Translations under genes and position numbers: made by a program
Shown here: piece by piece, positions 9,552 to 18,854 of the stretch
Position numbering within the stretch: the stretch's first letter is position 1
Layout: each line of letters begins with the position of its first letter
Notes under the pieces: generated by a model
The model's input: the letters and a program-made list of their open reading frames with translations, nothing else
Told to the model about the DNA's origin: nothing
The model's database searches: none
NCBI RefSeq assembly: GCF_004123295.1
Contig: NZ_SDMK01000002.1
Location: 640,784-704,783, forward strand
Source of the DNA: Silvibacterium dinghuense
GTDB taxonomy: Bacteria > Acidobacteriota > Terriglobia > Terriglobales > Acidobacteriaceae
Length of the DNA stretch: 64,000 bases
Reading direction: 5' to 3'

Positions 9552-11080
9552 GCGGAGCGCCCCTGCGCGTTCTTCTCGTCGAGGACAACGCGGATGACGC
9601 CCTGATTCTGGAGCGGCATCTGCGCCGTGCCGGCTACAGCGTCTCCGTACGCCGCGTGGAAACCGGCGAAGAGATGCTGGAGGCTCTGAGCGCCGATCTC
9701 ATCTGGGACATCATCCTGGCAGACTTCAACCTGCCGGTCTTCAGCGCTCCAGCTGCGTTGACCCTGCTCAAGTCCACCGGCCGCGATATTCCTTTCATCA
9801 TGATGTCCGGCGCCGTCGATGAAGAGACTGCCGTCTCCGCCATGCGTGCCGGCGCGCACGATTACATTGCCAAGCAGAACCTCGCCCGCCTTGTTCCCGC
9901 GATCGAGCGCGAAGTCAAAGAAGCCGAGGCCCGCCGCTCCAGGCGCCAGACCGAATCGGCCCTGCGTTCGATGGAAGAACGCTTTCATCGCCTGGTGGAA
10001 GCCATGCCGCTGGCACTACTCATCAGCGACCTCGACGGCCACATCACTTACGCCAACCAGGGAATCGAAAGCCTCCTCGGTTATTCGCAGGCAGAGATTG
10101 CCAGCGGCGTCGTGACCCTGGCCCGCATCTTTGGCTCTTCCGATTCCGGCCTGCCCTGCATCATCAACGCTTCCCGCGGCAAGATGAGCGAACCGAGCGA
10201 AGTCGAGTGCGTGAACGCCTCCGGCACCCGCGTTCCCGTGCTGATCGGCTCGGCCGAGCTCAACTCCGAGTCACCGGGCAGTGCGCCGCAGATCGCCGCC
10301 TTTCTCGTCGACCTTACCGAGCAGCGCCGCAGCCAGGAAGTATTGCGCCGCACGGAGAAACTGGCTGCTGCGGGCCGTCTCGCGGCCTCGATCGCGCACG
10401 AGATCAATAATCCGCTCGAAGCCGTGACGAACTGCCTTTATCTCCTCAGCCAGATGCCGTTCGATGACCACGCCCGCACCTTTCTCGATCTTGCCCAGCG
10501 GGAATTGAACCGCGTCGTGCACATTACGACCCAGACGCTGCGTTTCTACCGTCAGAGCACCAGGCCTGTAGAAACCGATCTGCATGAGCTCTTCGAAACC
10601 GTCATCTCACTTTTTGAAGGCCGTCTCCGCTCGCAGTGCATTCATGTAGAACGCCGTTATGGCGCACTCCCTCCCATCGTTGTTCATGATGGCGAAATCC
10701 GCCAGGTGATGGCCAATCTTCTCAGCAACGCTATCGACGCCATGGTTGCCAGCGGCGGACGCCTTATCCTACGCACAGCCATCAGCCGCGACTGGGCTAC
10801 GGGCCGCGAAGGTGTGGCTTTTACCATCGCCGACACAGGCACCGGCATCGATGCTGCAACGAGAGAGCATCTCTTCGAGCCCTTCTACTCTACCAAGGGC
10901 ATTACCGGCACGGGGCTGGGACTCTGGGTGAGCCGTGGCATCGTGCAGAAGCATGCCGGCCGCATTGCTCTCCGCTCTCGTACGGGCCACAATGGCGGCA
11001 CTGTCTTTCGCATCTTTCTTCCCTTTGCCGCTCCGCCTGTCGAAATCAGCGGCGCTCCCCTGCTCCAGGCCTCTGCTTAA
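9530..11080 (+). CDS. Receiver-PAS-histidine kinase
   Basis: This 516-residue soluble kinase has an N-terminal receiver with acceptor D65 (IILADFNLP) at about 12-130, a PAS domain at about 150-265 ([28 protein letters not shown]), HisKA with His near 290 ([13 protein letters not shown]), and HATPase_c ([28 protein letters not shown]). No transmembrane segment is seen. The start overlaps the upstream receiver gene by 22 bp, suggesting translational coupling. Having the receiver in front of the kinase suggests it is itself a phosphorylation target, possibly of the upstream membrane kinase. Confidence 0.92.
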   Translation: MPTPGELSGAPLRVLLVEDNADDALILERHLRRAGYSVSVRRVETGEEMLEALSADLIWDIILADFNLPVFSAPAALTLLKSTGRDIPFIMMSGAVDEETAVSAMRAGAHDYIAKQNLARLVPAIEREVKEAEARRSRRQTESALRSMEERFHRLVEAMPLALLISDLDGHITYANQGIESLLGYSQAEIASGVVTLARIFGSSDSGLPCIINASRGKMSEPSEVECVNASGTRVPVLIGSAELNSESPGSAPQIAAFLVDLTEQRRSQEVLRRTEKLAAAGRLAASIAHEINNPLEAVTNCLYLLSQMPFDDHARTFLDLAQRELNRVVHITTQTLRFYRQSTRPVETDLHELFETVISLFEGRLRSQCIHVERRYGALPPIVVHDGEIRQVMANLLSNAIDAMVASGGRLILRTAISRDWATGREGVAFTIADTGTGIDAATREHLFEPFYSTKGITGTGLGLWVSRGIVQKHAGRIALRSRTGHNGGTVFRIFLPFAAPPVEISGAPLLQASA

Positions 11081-11166
11081 CACCGTCCTCCTCGCAAGCA
11101 ACACTCTCGTCGAACCGCGCCTCTGAACCTAGGGACCACAGTCTCAGTCAATCGCGAGGATGCACG

Positions 11167-13302
11167 ATGGAACTGAAGCTTCTGCCCGGGAAGCCATACC
11201 CGCTTGGTGCCAAGTGGAACGGCACCGGGGTAAATTTCGCTCTCTACTCGGAAAATGCTACCGGCGTCGAGCTTTGCCTTTTCAACGAGGCTGACGAGCA
11301 AACGCATCGCCTGCAGCTCCGCGAAACCACGGCCTTTGTCTGGCATTGCTACATCCCCGGCCTCCATCCGGGCCAGCGCTATGGCTATCGCGTGCAGGGC
11401 CCATGGAACCCTGAACAAGGGCAACGCTTCAACCCTGCCAAACTCCTCGTCGATCCCTATGCGCAGGCCATCGCCGGCAAGGTTGACTGGAGCCAGCCTA
11501 TTTTCCCCTACCAGTTCGGAGGCGAGGATGCCGACCTCCATATCGACGACCGCGACAGCGCCGCTGGCGTACCTAAATGCATCGTCGTCAATCCCTACTT
11601 TGACTGGGAACACGACCATCCACTGCGCATCCCACTTGCAGACTCGGTGATTTACGAAACGCACGTGCGCGGTTTCAGCATCCAGAATCCCGAGGTCCCC
11701 GAAAACCTGCGCGGCACCTATGCCGGCCTCGCGTCCCCAGCCAGCCTGCGTCATCTCAAGAAGCTCGGCGTAACTGCCGTAGAGTTGATGCCCGTGCATC
11801 ACTTCGTGAACGACAGCCATTTAGTCGAAAAGGGGCTTACCAACTACTGGGGATATAACACCCTCAGCTATCTCGCACCCGCCGGACGCTACGCCGCCAC
11901 CGGAGAAGACGGCAATCAGGTCTCCGAGTTCAAAGCCATGGTCAAGGCTCTGCATCGCGAGGGCATCGAGGTCATTCTGGACGTGGTCTACAACCACACG
12001 GCCGAGGGCAATCACCTTGGCCCCATGCTTTCCATGCGCGGCATCGACAATACGACCTACTATCGCCTCATGGCGGACAATCCCCGCTATTACCTGGACT
12101 ACACCGGCACCGGGAACAGCCTCAATGTGCGCCATCCGCAGGTGCTCAAGCTCATCATGGATTCACTCCGCTACTGGGTGACCGAGATGCATGTGGATGG
12201 CTTCCGCTTCGATCTCGCCGCTACGCTTGCGCGCGAACTGCATGACGTCGATCGCCTCAGCGGCTTCTTCGACATCATTCACCAGGACCCCACTCTCGCG
12301 GATGTGAAGCTGATTGCAGAGCCATGGGATGTCGGCGAAGGCGGCTACCAGGTCGGCAACTTCCCTATCCTGTGGGCGGAGTGGAACGGCAAGTATCGAG
12401 ATACCGTACGCCGCTATTGGAAGGGTGATGAGGGCCAGCTCTCCGATCTTGGCTATCGCCTCACCGGATCGAGCGATCTTTACCAGCACGATGGCCGCCG
12501 CCCCTACGCGAGCATCAACTTCATCACTGCGCATGACGGCTTCACGCTGCATGATCTCGTCAGCTACAACGACAAGCACAACGAGGCCAACGGCGAGAAC
12601 AACCAGGATGGCGCCAACGACAACAACTCCTGGAATATGGGCGTCGAAGGCGAGACCCACGATATAGGGATCGGCGATGCGCGCCAGCGGCAGATGCGCA
12701 ACTTCATGGCGACGTTATTGCTCTCGCAGGGTGTGCCCATGATCAGCGGGGGAGATGAAATCTGCCGCACGCAGAACGGCAACAACAATGCCTACTGCCA
12801 GGACAATCCCATCAGCTGGTACGACTGGTCCTCCACGGAAGAAAAAGAGGCCATGGTGGCTTTTACCTGCCGCCTCATTGAAATGCGCAAGCTGCATCCC
12901 AACCTGCGCCGCCGCAAATTCTTCCAGGGACGCGCCATTCACCACTCCGCCGACATCGCCTGGTACGGAACCAACGGAAAAGAGCTGAGTGAAGCGGCAT
13001 GGAACGCCGGCTGGATCCGCAGTTTCGGCATGCTGCTCAACGGGCAGACCCTCGAAGCTGCCGACGAGCTCGGCAATCCGCTCACTGACGACACCTTCCT
13101 GATCCTCTTCAATGCACATCACGAAGCTGTGAGCTTTGCGCTGCCGCATCCACCGGCTGGAGGACGCTGGCGCGTCACCATGAACACCTACGACCTTGCC
13201 AACCCCTTCAAGACATTGCATACCCGCGCCCGCATCAAGGTGGAAGGCCGGTCTACGATGCTGCTCTGCGAGAAGAAGGCGAAGGAAAACATCCTGCCCT
13301 GA
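11167..13302 (+). CDS. glgX: Glycogen debranching enzyme GlgX
   Basis: This 711-residue GH13 isoamylase-type enzyme hydrolyses alpha-1,6 branches of phosphorylase-limited glycogen. An N-terminal CBM48 region (about 8-105, [18 protein letters not shown]) precedes the TIM barrel. The nucleophile is D349 ([11 protein letters not shown]), the acid/base is E385 (AEPWDVG), and the transition-state region is [13 protein letters not shown]. The length matches GlgX. No other glycogen gene is adjacent; the GH15 enzyme at 22.7 kb may act on related alpha-glucans. It converges with the GT2 gene downstream, and no clear terminator was seen in the 42-bp gap. Confidence 0.95.
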   Translation: MELKLLPGKPYPLGAKWNGTGVNFALYSENATGVELCLFNEADEQTHRLQLRETTAFVWHCYIPGLHPGQRYGYRVQGPWNPEQGQRFNPAKLLVDPYAQAIAGKVDWSQPIFPYQFGGEDADLHIDDRDSAAGVPKCIVVNPYFDWEHDHPLRIPLADSVIYETHVRGFSIQNPEVPENLRGTYAGLASPASLRHLKKLGVTAVELMPVHHFVNDSHLVEKGLTNYWGYNTLSYLAPAGRYAATGEDGNQVSEFKAMVKALHREGIEVILDVVYNHTAEGNHLGPMLSMRGIDNTTYYRLMADNPRYYLDYTGTGNSLNVRHPQVLKLIMDSLRYWVTEMHVDGFRFDLAATLARELHDVDRLSGFFDIIHQDPTLADVKLIAEPWDVGEGGYQVGNFPILWAEWNGKYRDTVRRYWKGDEGQLSDLGYRLTGSSDLYQHDGRRPYASINFITAHDGFTLHDLVSYNDKHNEANGENNQDGANDNNSWNMGVEGETHDIGIGDARQRQMRNFMATLLLSQGVPMISGGDEICRTQNGNNNAYCQDNPISWYDWSSTEEKEAMVAFTCRLIEMRKLHPNLRRRKFFQGRAIHHSADIAWYGTNGKELSEAAWNAGWIRSFGMLLNGQTLEAADELGNPLTDDTFLILFNAHHEAVSFALPHPPAGGRWRVTMNTYDLANPFKTLHTRARIKVEGRSTMLLCEKKAKENILP

Positions 13303-13344
13303 GGCTAGCCCGATGTGCACTCCGTGGGCCTATGATGTCGATGT

Positions 13345-14553
13345 TCAACGCACAGGCCCCGCGTGCTTCTTCAGCTCCGCGAGCGGATAGAACGTTCCCC
13401 GCCACTGCACACCACCGCTTGAGAGCGTAACGACCATCGAGCGGAGGATCGAATACACCATCACGCACAATCCCAGCGGAAAGGTCACGCAGTACCACGT
13501 CGAAATCCCCGTGTAGCGGCGGTAGTAGCGATACAACAGAAACAGCATGAACAGCACCGTCGCCGCCGGCCACAACAGCGCATGCGCGAACGGCGCGGCG
13601 AGAAACGGCCCCACGCAGAATGCGGTCATCCCTGCGCAGGCCAGTACTGTAATCCACACCGTAAAGCGAAATACGGCGAAGAAGTTCTTCGTAATATTGC
13701 GCACCATGCCGGCCAGTCCGACAGCCCAGCGTACGCGCACCATGCCTTTGCCGAAGGCCACACGCTGGCGATAGCCCTGCCGTTTCACCTCGACACCGAG
13801 ACGCAGATCCTCAAGTACTTCCATCCGCAGCGACTCGAAGCCTCCCATCGCGCGGTACACGTCGGCCCGCACCATGTTGAAGGCCCCCACGCCGATCGAC
13901 TCCTTCGCCTGCGGATCGGGGATCTTCCAGAAACGCGATGAGAGCGCCGCAATCCCCTGGAAAACCGCAATCATCATCCGTTCGCCGAACGACTTGAGAA
14001 TTAGCGAGGGAAACACGACCAGGTGATCGGCCTCGTGCTCCTTCGCTACGCGCCCCTCGGCAAAGTTCATGGCGCGCAGCAGCGAGTCCGGCGTAAAGAA
14101 GATATCCGCATCGGTGAAGAGCAGCCATCGCCCGGCGGCGTGACGCGCCGCGTAGGCCATGGCATGTGTCTTGCCCATCCAGCCTTCGGGCAGCTCTTCG
14201 ACATGCAGCACATGCATCCTGCGTCCTGCCGCCATGGCCTCGGCGGCCACGCGATCCATGATCGCGCCGGTCGCATCCGTGGAGCGATCGTCCACTGCAA
14301 CGATCTCGATCGTCAGGCCTTCGATTGCCAACAGCGTGCGCAGCGCCGCCTCTACCGACTCTTCTTCGTTCTTCGCCGGTACGATCACCGATATCTCCGG
14401 CGTCTCGCTCTTTTCCCGCGGCGCGCCAAAGCGCGCATCCAGCAGGTCCGGGATTTTCGGGAGGTTTCGTAGCGCCTGCAGAGTTGAAATTACCCACAGC
14501 AGCGCGATCAGCCAATTCAAGGTCAACAGAGTGACCAGCAGGGCTCCATGCAT
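13345..14553 (-). CDS. Membrane GT2 glycosyltransferase (HpnB/CruC-like layout)
   Basis: This protein has 402 residues. An N-terminal membrane helix (ALLVTLLTLNWLIALLWVI) is followed by a GT-A domain (ISVIVPAKNEEES, VDDRSTDATG, LLFTDADIFF) and a C-terminal bundle of three or four membrane helices (about 275-370). The ELPEGWMGKTHAMA motif is typical of membrane GT2 enzymes that glycosylate polyisoprenoid or carotenoid substrates, such as CruC, CrtQ and HpnB. The start at 14553 lies 7 bp after the MFS stop and follows a GAAGAG ribosome site; the longer reading would overlap that gene. A lipid glycosylation role is inferred. Confidence 0.85.
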   Translation of the reverse strand: MHGALLVTLLTLNWLIALLWVISTLQALRNLPKIPDLLDARFGAPREKSETPEISVIVPAKNEEESVEAALRTLLAIEGLTIEIVAVDDRSTDATGAIMDRVAAEAMAAGRRMHVLHVEELPEGWMGKTHAMAYAARHAAGRWLLFTDADIFFTPDSLLRAMNFAEGRVAKEHEADHLVVFPSLILKSFGERMMIAVFQGIAALSSRFWKIPDPQAKESIGVGAFNMVRADVYRAMGGFESLRMEVLEDLRLGVEVKRQGYRQRVAFGKGMVRVRWAVGLAGMVRNITKNFFAVFRFTVWITVLACAGMTAFCVGPFLAAPFAHALLWPAATVLFMLFLLYRYYRRYTGISTWYCVTFPLGLCVMVYSILRSMVVTLSSGGVQWRGTFYPLAELKKHAGPVR

Positions 14554-14560
14554 CGTCGTT

Positions 14561-15802
14561 CTACTTCTCTTCCTCAAGAGGCACGGCAAAGCGCGCCCCC
14601 GTAAACAGAATGATTCCCGAGATCAACAGCGCGGCCTGCGTCATGCTCAGCCCCACGCGCAGGTTTGTCTTATCCGAAAGCAGCCCGATCAGATGCGGCG
14701 AGAAGGCATCGCCCAGCGCATGAATCAGAAACAGGTTCAGCGAAATCGCCGTCGCGCGGATCGGCGCCGCTACCGAGTTCACAATCGCAGCATTCAGTGG
14801 CCCGTTGCCGAGAAACAGGAAGAACTCCGCAGCGAAGGCGGCCGGCATCAACAGCTTCAGCGGGCCGAAGAGCACCAGCGCTACGAATGGAATCGCCAGC
14901 AGCGATCCCCAGCCTGACACCAGGTAGAGCGCACGATCATTCCGCCGCATCCAGCGCTGCGCCAGCCATCCGCCTACGGCGGTACCGATCAGCCCATCCA
15001 CAACGGTCAGCCCGCCTGCGGCTGTACCTGCCTGCGCCACGCTCATGCCTGCAAAGCGCTGGAAAAACGTTGGCAGAAAGGTCGAGATACCGCCCACGGC
15101 GAAAGTCCATGCTGCGAGCCCCAGCGTTGCAAACCAGAAGGCCGGATTCCGCAGCAGTCCATGCAGTGTCGCACGTGTTTCCGTTGCCTGCAGGCGATCT
15201 GCACTGCCCCGCTTCGGCTCTTTCAGAAAGCAGAAGGCCAGCGCGATGAGCAGGCCCGGCAGCGCCGCGACGAAGAATGGCGCGCGCCAGCCATAGTGCT
15301 GGCCTACGACGCCGCCTGTAAGATATCCGAGCGCGCCGCCGATCGGGATGGTCAGATAGAAAATGCTCAGCACGCGATTGCGCGCCGTCTCCGGATAAAA
15401 GTCTGCCAGCAGTGAAGGCGCGAAGATGCTGAAGGTCGCCTCACCGATCCCCACCAGCGCATGGCGCAGCAGCAGCGTCTCGTAACTGTGCACCTTTGCC
15501 GTATACAGAGTTGCGATGCTCCAGAGCAGCGTGCTGCCAATGATCAGCGGCTTACGCTGGAACCGGTCTCCGAGCCATCCGGTCAGAGGAGCCGCAAGCA
15601 TGTAGGTGAAGAAAAAGGCTGAGGTCAGCAGCCCCATCTTCGCGTCATTCACTCCGAACTCATGCTGCACCAGCGGCTGCACACCCGGCAGGATGTAGCG
15701 GTCGATGAAGTTGAAGAGATTGAGCGCGGTGAGAAGAAACAGTGCAAAGCCTGCCGTGCGCGCGGCAGGAATTCGTGCGCTCGCATGGGGGGCAGCAGGC
15801 AT
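14561..15802 (-). CDS. MFS transporter, Spinster-like
   Basis: This 413-residue protein has about 12 membrane helices in the major facilitator pattern. The N-terminus NLFNFIDRYILPGVQPLVQ, the loop-2 motif GWLGDRFQRKPLI and the VGIGEATFSIFAPSLLADFYP segment match Spinster-type transporters, eukaryotic members of which move lysolipids or sphingosine phosphate. It is coupled to a downstream membrane GT2, so an amphipathic or lipid-linked substrate is possible, but this is inference. It lies downstream of the queF terminator on the same strand. Confidence 0.88.
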   Translation of the reverse strand: MPAAPHASARIPAARTAGFALFLLTALNLFNFIDRYILPGVQPLVQHEFGVNDAKMGLLTSAFFFTYMLAAPLTGWLGDRFQRKPLIIGSTLLWSIATLYTAKVHSYETLLLRHALVGIGEATFSIFAPSLLADFYPETARNRVLSIFYLTIPIGGALGYLTGGVVGQHYGWRAPFFVAALPGLLIALAFCFLKEPKRGSADRLQATETRATLHGLLRNPAFWFATLGLAAWTFAVGGISTFLPTFFQRFAGMSVAQAGTAAGGLTVVDGLIGTAVGGWLAQRWMRRNDRALYLVSGWGSLLAIPFVALVLFGPLKLLMPAAFAAEFFLFLGNGPLNAAIVNSVAAPIRATAISLNLFLIHALGDAFSPHLIGLLSDKTNLRVGLSMTQAALLISGIILFTGARFAVPLEEEK

Positions 15803-15858
15803 TCCGATGAACTAGAGCATAGCTGAAAGCGCGCAGGGGCGGAGCGTCCGCTCAAAAA

Positions 15859-15896
15859 GAAACGCGGCCCACCAAAGCGGGCCGAATCCTCGTTTC
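15859..15896 (-). terminator. Intrinsic terminator of queF
   Basis: Nested arms GAAACG (15859-15864) with CGTTTC (15891-15896), and CGGCCC with GGGCCG inside them, form a strong hairpin. On the minus strand it is followed by a T-run (CTTTTTG, around 15853-15858). It lies between the queF stop and the MFS start. Confidence 0.85.
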
Positions 15897-15910
15897 TCTT
15901 CTCTCAAAAA

Positions 15911-16327
15911 TCAGCCTTCGACCTTAGGCCGGGGCCAGCGCGCCTCGACGATCGTCGAAATGCCGCCACGGGGACGGAAGTCACCGGTCACGACAGCCCA
16001 TACCGGGTCGCACGCCTTCACCACATCCTCGAGGATCTGATTGACGACGTTCTCCTGGAAGATGCCCAGGTTGCGATAGCAGAAGAGATATTCCTTCCAT
16101 GACTTCAGCTCCAGGCACCGCTCGCGTGGCATGTAGCGGAGTTTGATGACGCCGAAGTCCGGCAGGCTCGTCTTCGGACAGACCGAAGTAAACTCCGGAT
16201 CGTCGATCAGGATCTCGTAAGCCGGAAACTGGTTCGGCCAGGTATCGATCGACGGGAACGCGAAGTCGAGACCGGCGTTGGCGTGGTCATCGGTGTAGCC
16301 GGTGCGCTGGGTGTTGGCTGTGCTCAT
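15911..16327 (-). CDS. queF: NADPH-dependent 7-cyano-7-deazaguanine reductase (QueF)
   Basis: This 138-residue unimodular (type I) QueF reduces preQ0 to preQ1 in queuosine synthesis, a four-electron nitrile reduction. The thioimide-forming Cys is C50 (FTSVCPKTSLPDFG), with the conserved Asp at 57. The family motif LELKSWKEY follows, then FQENVVNQI and RGGISTIVEAR. It is slightly shorter than typical members. It is monocistronic with its own terminator. I saw no convincing preQ1 riboswitch upstream, though a dyad at 16381-16416 lies in the shared upstream region. Confidence 0.97.
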   Translation of the reverse strand: MSTANTQRTGYTDDHANAGLDFAFPSIDTWPNQFPAYEILIDDPEFTSVCPKTSLPDFGVIKLRYMPRERCLELKSWKEYLFCYRNLGIFQENVVNQILEDVVKACDPVWAVVTGDFRPRGGISTIVEARWPRPKVEG

Positions 16328-16380
16328 AGTCCTGATTGTAGAAGATTCCCCGCATTCCGCCCTTCAGGTACCGCCGCTTT

Positions 16381-16416
16381 CTGTCACCTGCTCCCAGGTG
16401 CTCAGTCTGGTGACAG
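16381..16416. promoter_or_regulatory. Dyad-symmetric candidate operator between queF and efflux operon
   Basis: Perfect 8-bp arms CTGTCACC (16381-16388) and GGTGACAG (16409-16416) flank a second short dyad, CACCTG/CAGGTG (16385-16390 and 16395-16400). The site is about 55-90 bp upstream of queF and about 95-130 bp upstream of the HlyD-like gene. A TATACT box at 16464-16469 could be the -10 of the efflux operon, although no well-spaced -35 was found. No T-run follows, so this looks more like an operator than a terminator. Confidence 0.4.
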
Positions 16417-16508
16417 ATACCCTGCAGATTTTTTGACGCCCCGCCCCATCCTCAGGAGTCTTATATACTTACACAGGTTTCGAGGCGGCTTTCCCCCTTT
16501 ACCCACGC

Positions 16509-17747
16509 ATGGTCACGAAGAGTAAATCCCGAAATACACGCTGGATCTGGCTGGCTACGGCCATCGCCTTGCTGCTGGTCTTCTATGGCGTTCACCTGGC
16601 CACGCGCACCAAGGTGCCTATCCGTGTTGCGGAAGCCACACGCGGCGAGTTGCGCAGCACCATCTCCACCAACGGCAAGGTCGAGCCCCAGGTGAACTTC
16701 GAGGCACACGCGCCCTTCCCGGGTGTCGTCAAGCAGCTCTATGTGCACGAAGGCGAGCAGGTCAAAGCCGGTCAGCTTCTCGTCGATATGGACGACTCCG
16801 ATGCCCGCGCTCATGTCGCTGCGGCCCTGGCCACGCTGCGCGGTGCACAGTCCGGTTACAGCGACACTCTCGCCGGCGGCACGCAGGAAGAGCGCATCTC
16901 CATGAACAGCGATCTCACCAAAGCGCAGATGGATCGCGATCAGGCGCAACGCAGCCTCGCCACGCTTGAGAAGCTCCAGCTTACCGGCGCAGCCTCGGCG
17001 AACGAAGTCAACGATGCGAAGCAGCGCCTCGCCTCCGCCGACCAGTCCTTAGCCTCGCTGCAGCAGCGCAAGACAGACCGCTACAGCGCCGGCGATGTCG
17101 GCCGCTCGAAGAGCACCCTCGAAGAGGCACAGGCCGGCTACGCCGCCGCGCTCGATTCTCTGAACCAGGCGCATGTTCGCGCACCCTTCGACGGCACCGT
17201 TTATTCTCTGCCCGTTTCGCGCACCGAATACGTTCAGCAGGGCGATCGTCTTCTGCAGATGGCGAATCTCGAAAAAATGCAGGTACGCGGGTACTTTGAC
17301 GAACCGGAGATCGGCAAGCTGCAGGAAGGCCAGCCAATCACCATCTCCTGGGATGCGCGCCCCAATGAAATCTGGCACGGCTCCGTATCGCGTGTGCCTT
17401 CGACCATCATCACGTACGGCACCCGCAACGTCGGCGAGGTGCTGGTCACGCTCTCCGATGCAGACGGCAACCTGTTGCCCGCCACGAACGTGCGCATTAC
17501 CGTCACCACCGCGAATGAGAGCAATGCCCTTTACATTCCGCGTGAGGCTCTGCATACCGAAGCAGGTCAGGATTACGTCTACCGCGTCGATAAGGACATT
17601 CTGCATCGCGTCGTCGTCACCATCGGAAATCTCAACCTCACGCAGGTGGAAATCCGCAATGGCCTCAAGGACGGCGATACCGTCGCACTCAGCAGCACCA
17701 ACGGCCAGCCGCTGGGCAATCGCATGCCCGTCACCCCTGTGCAGTAG
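16509..17747 (+). CDS. HlyD/MFP-family periplasmic adaptor protein
   Basis: This 412-residue membrane fusion protein has a single N-terminal anchor (about 10-30, IWLATAIALLLVFYGVH), a split lipoyl/biotinyl-like domain (GVVKQLYVHEGEQVKAGQLLVDMDD and VRAPFDGTVYSLP), a long alpha-helical hairpin between them, and beta-barrel and membrane-proximal domains to the end. Such proteins join an inner-membrane pump (ABC, RND or MFS) to TolC. It is first in an operon with a TPR protein and a TolC homologue. No pump gene is next to it, which is unusual. Confidence 0.92.
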   Translation: MVTKSKSRNTRWIWLATAIALLLVFYGVHLATRTKVPIRVAEATRGELRSTISTNGKVEPQVNFEAHAPFPGVVKQLYVHEGEQVKAGQLLVDMDDSDARAHVAAALATLRGAQSGYSDTLAGGTQEERISMNSDLTKAQMDRDQAQRSLATLEKLQLTGAASANEVNDAKQRLASADQSLASLQQRKTDRYSAGDVGRSKSTLEEAQAGYAAALDSLNQAHVRAPFDGTVYSLPVSRTEYVQQGDRLLQMANLEKMQVRGYFDEPEIGKLQEGQPITISWDARPNEIWHGSVSRVPSTIITYGTRNVGEVLVTLSDADGNLLPATNVRITVTTANESNALYIPREALHTEAGQDYVYRVDKDILHRVVVTIGNLNLTQVEIRNGLKDGDTVALSSTNGQPLGNRMPVTPVQ

Positions 17748-17757
17748 GTAGAACCCC

Positions 17758-18759
17758 TTGTCCCTCTCCCGTCCATTTCTTCTTGCTGCGGCGCTGGTCT
17801 GTACGGCCTTCGCCGCGTGCGCGCTTCCTCCCGCCGCAACCACCGCAGCGCAGGACGCGCTGAATCGCGGCCAGGCCGACCAGGCACTGCACATTCTCAA
17901 TGACAATCTGCAGCAGAACCCCTCCGATGCGCTCGCGCTCAACCTGCGCTGCCGTGTCTATTACGCCGAGGAGCGCTGGGACGAGGCTATCTCCGATTGC
18001 GGGCAGGCCGTGCGCCTGTCTCCGCAGGACAGCAATTTCCACCTCTGGCTGGGCCGCGCCTATGGCGAAAAGGCCAGCCGCGTAAACTTTGTCTCGGCCT
18101 ACAAGATCGCCCGTCTCACACGCGCCGAGTTTGAATCCGCTGCCAGCCTGGATCCACACAATGGCGAGGCGCTCTCCGATCTTGGACAGTTTTATGTCGA
18201 GGCTCCTCAGGTACTGGGCGGCGGCACCGCCAAGGCGCAGGGCGTTGCGCAGCAGCTACAGGCCTATGCCCCGCTGCGTGCTCATGAACTGCAAGGGCGC
18301 ATCGCCGAACAGAAGAAGGATTACGCCACCGCCGAGCAGGAATTCCGTACGCGGATATCGCTCGCCGCGCATGTCTCACCGACCGAGGCATCCCAGGCAT
18401 GGATGGATCTGGGCAGCTTCTACCGCCGGCGCTCCCAGTGGGACCAGATGGAAGCCGCGCTTGTCAGCGGCGCAGCCGCAGCAATCGATCACGGGCCCGC
18501 GCTGGCTGACGGAGCGTCTACTCTCATCGAGTCCAACCGCCGCCCCGACCTCGCCGCTCAGTGGATGCAGCAGTATCTCGACGGCAAAGCACTCAGCGAG
18601 GATGCGCCTGCTTTTGTGATCCTGGCAAAACTCGGCGATCTCTATCGCAGCCAGGGCAATGCAACGCGTGCTGCCAATGCCTACGCCGAAGCGCAGTCTC
18701 TGGCATCCGGTTATGCCGGAGCCCAGCAAAACACGAAGAAAGCCCAGTCCGGGCGATAG
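17758..18759 (+). CDS. Secreted TPR-repeat protein
   Basis: This 333-residue protein has an N-terminal export signal (SLSRPFLLAAALVCTAFAACALPPA) and several tetratricopeptide-like helical repeats (for example ALNRGQADQALHILNDNL and ALNLRCRVYYAEERWDEAISDCG, with later ones near 235-315). The TTG start at 17758 follows AGGTAG at a good distance, 10 bp after the HlyD-like gene. A C-terminal AEAQSLASGYAGAQQNTKKA tail is present. It lies between adaptor and TolC genes and may scaffold that envelope complex. No enzymatic motif was seen. Confidence 0.85.
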   Translation: MSLSRPFLLAAALVCTAFAACALPPAATTAAQDALNRGQADQALHILNDNLQQNPSDALALNLRCRVYYAEERWDEAISDCGQAVRLSPQDSNFHLWLGRAYGEKASRVNFVSAYKIARLTRAEFESAASLDPHNGEALSDLGQFYVEAPQVLGGGTAKAQGVAQQLQAYAPLRAHELQGRIAEQKKDYATAEQEFRTRISLAAHVSPTEASQAWMDLGSFYRRRSQWDQMEAALVSGAAAAIDHGPALADGASTLIESNRRPDLAAQWMQQYLDGKALSEDAPAFVILAKLGDLYRSQGNATRAANAYAEAQSLASGYAGAQQNTKKAQSGR

Positions 18760-18854
18760 CCTGTGCTGGCACCAGAACCATGAGAACCCTGCGACGAACA
18801 CAGATCGTCAAGGGTGAAGCTGCGAGAGGACGATAGAATAAAGCTGCTTTCTCT

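Noticed and set aside
13345..14553. GT2 as HpnI or HpnB
   Set aside because: It lacks the ceramide glucosyltransferase-like motifs expected of HpnI, and the HpnB match is only in general layout, so no hpn symbol was given.
16328..16508. preQ1 riboswitch upstream of queF
   Set aside because: No recognisable preQ1 aptamer sequence or pseudoknot could be traced; only a dyad was seen.
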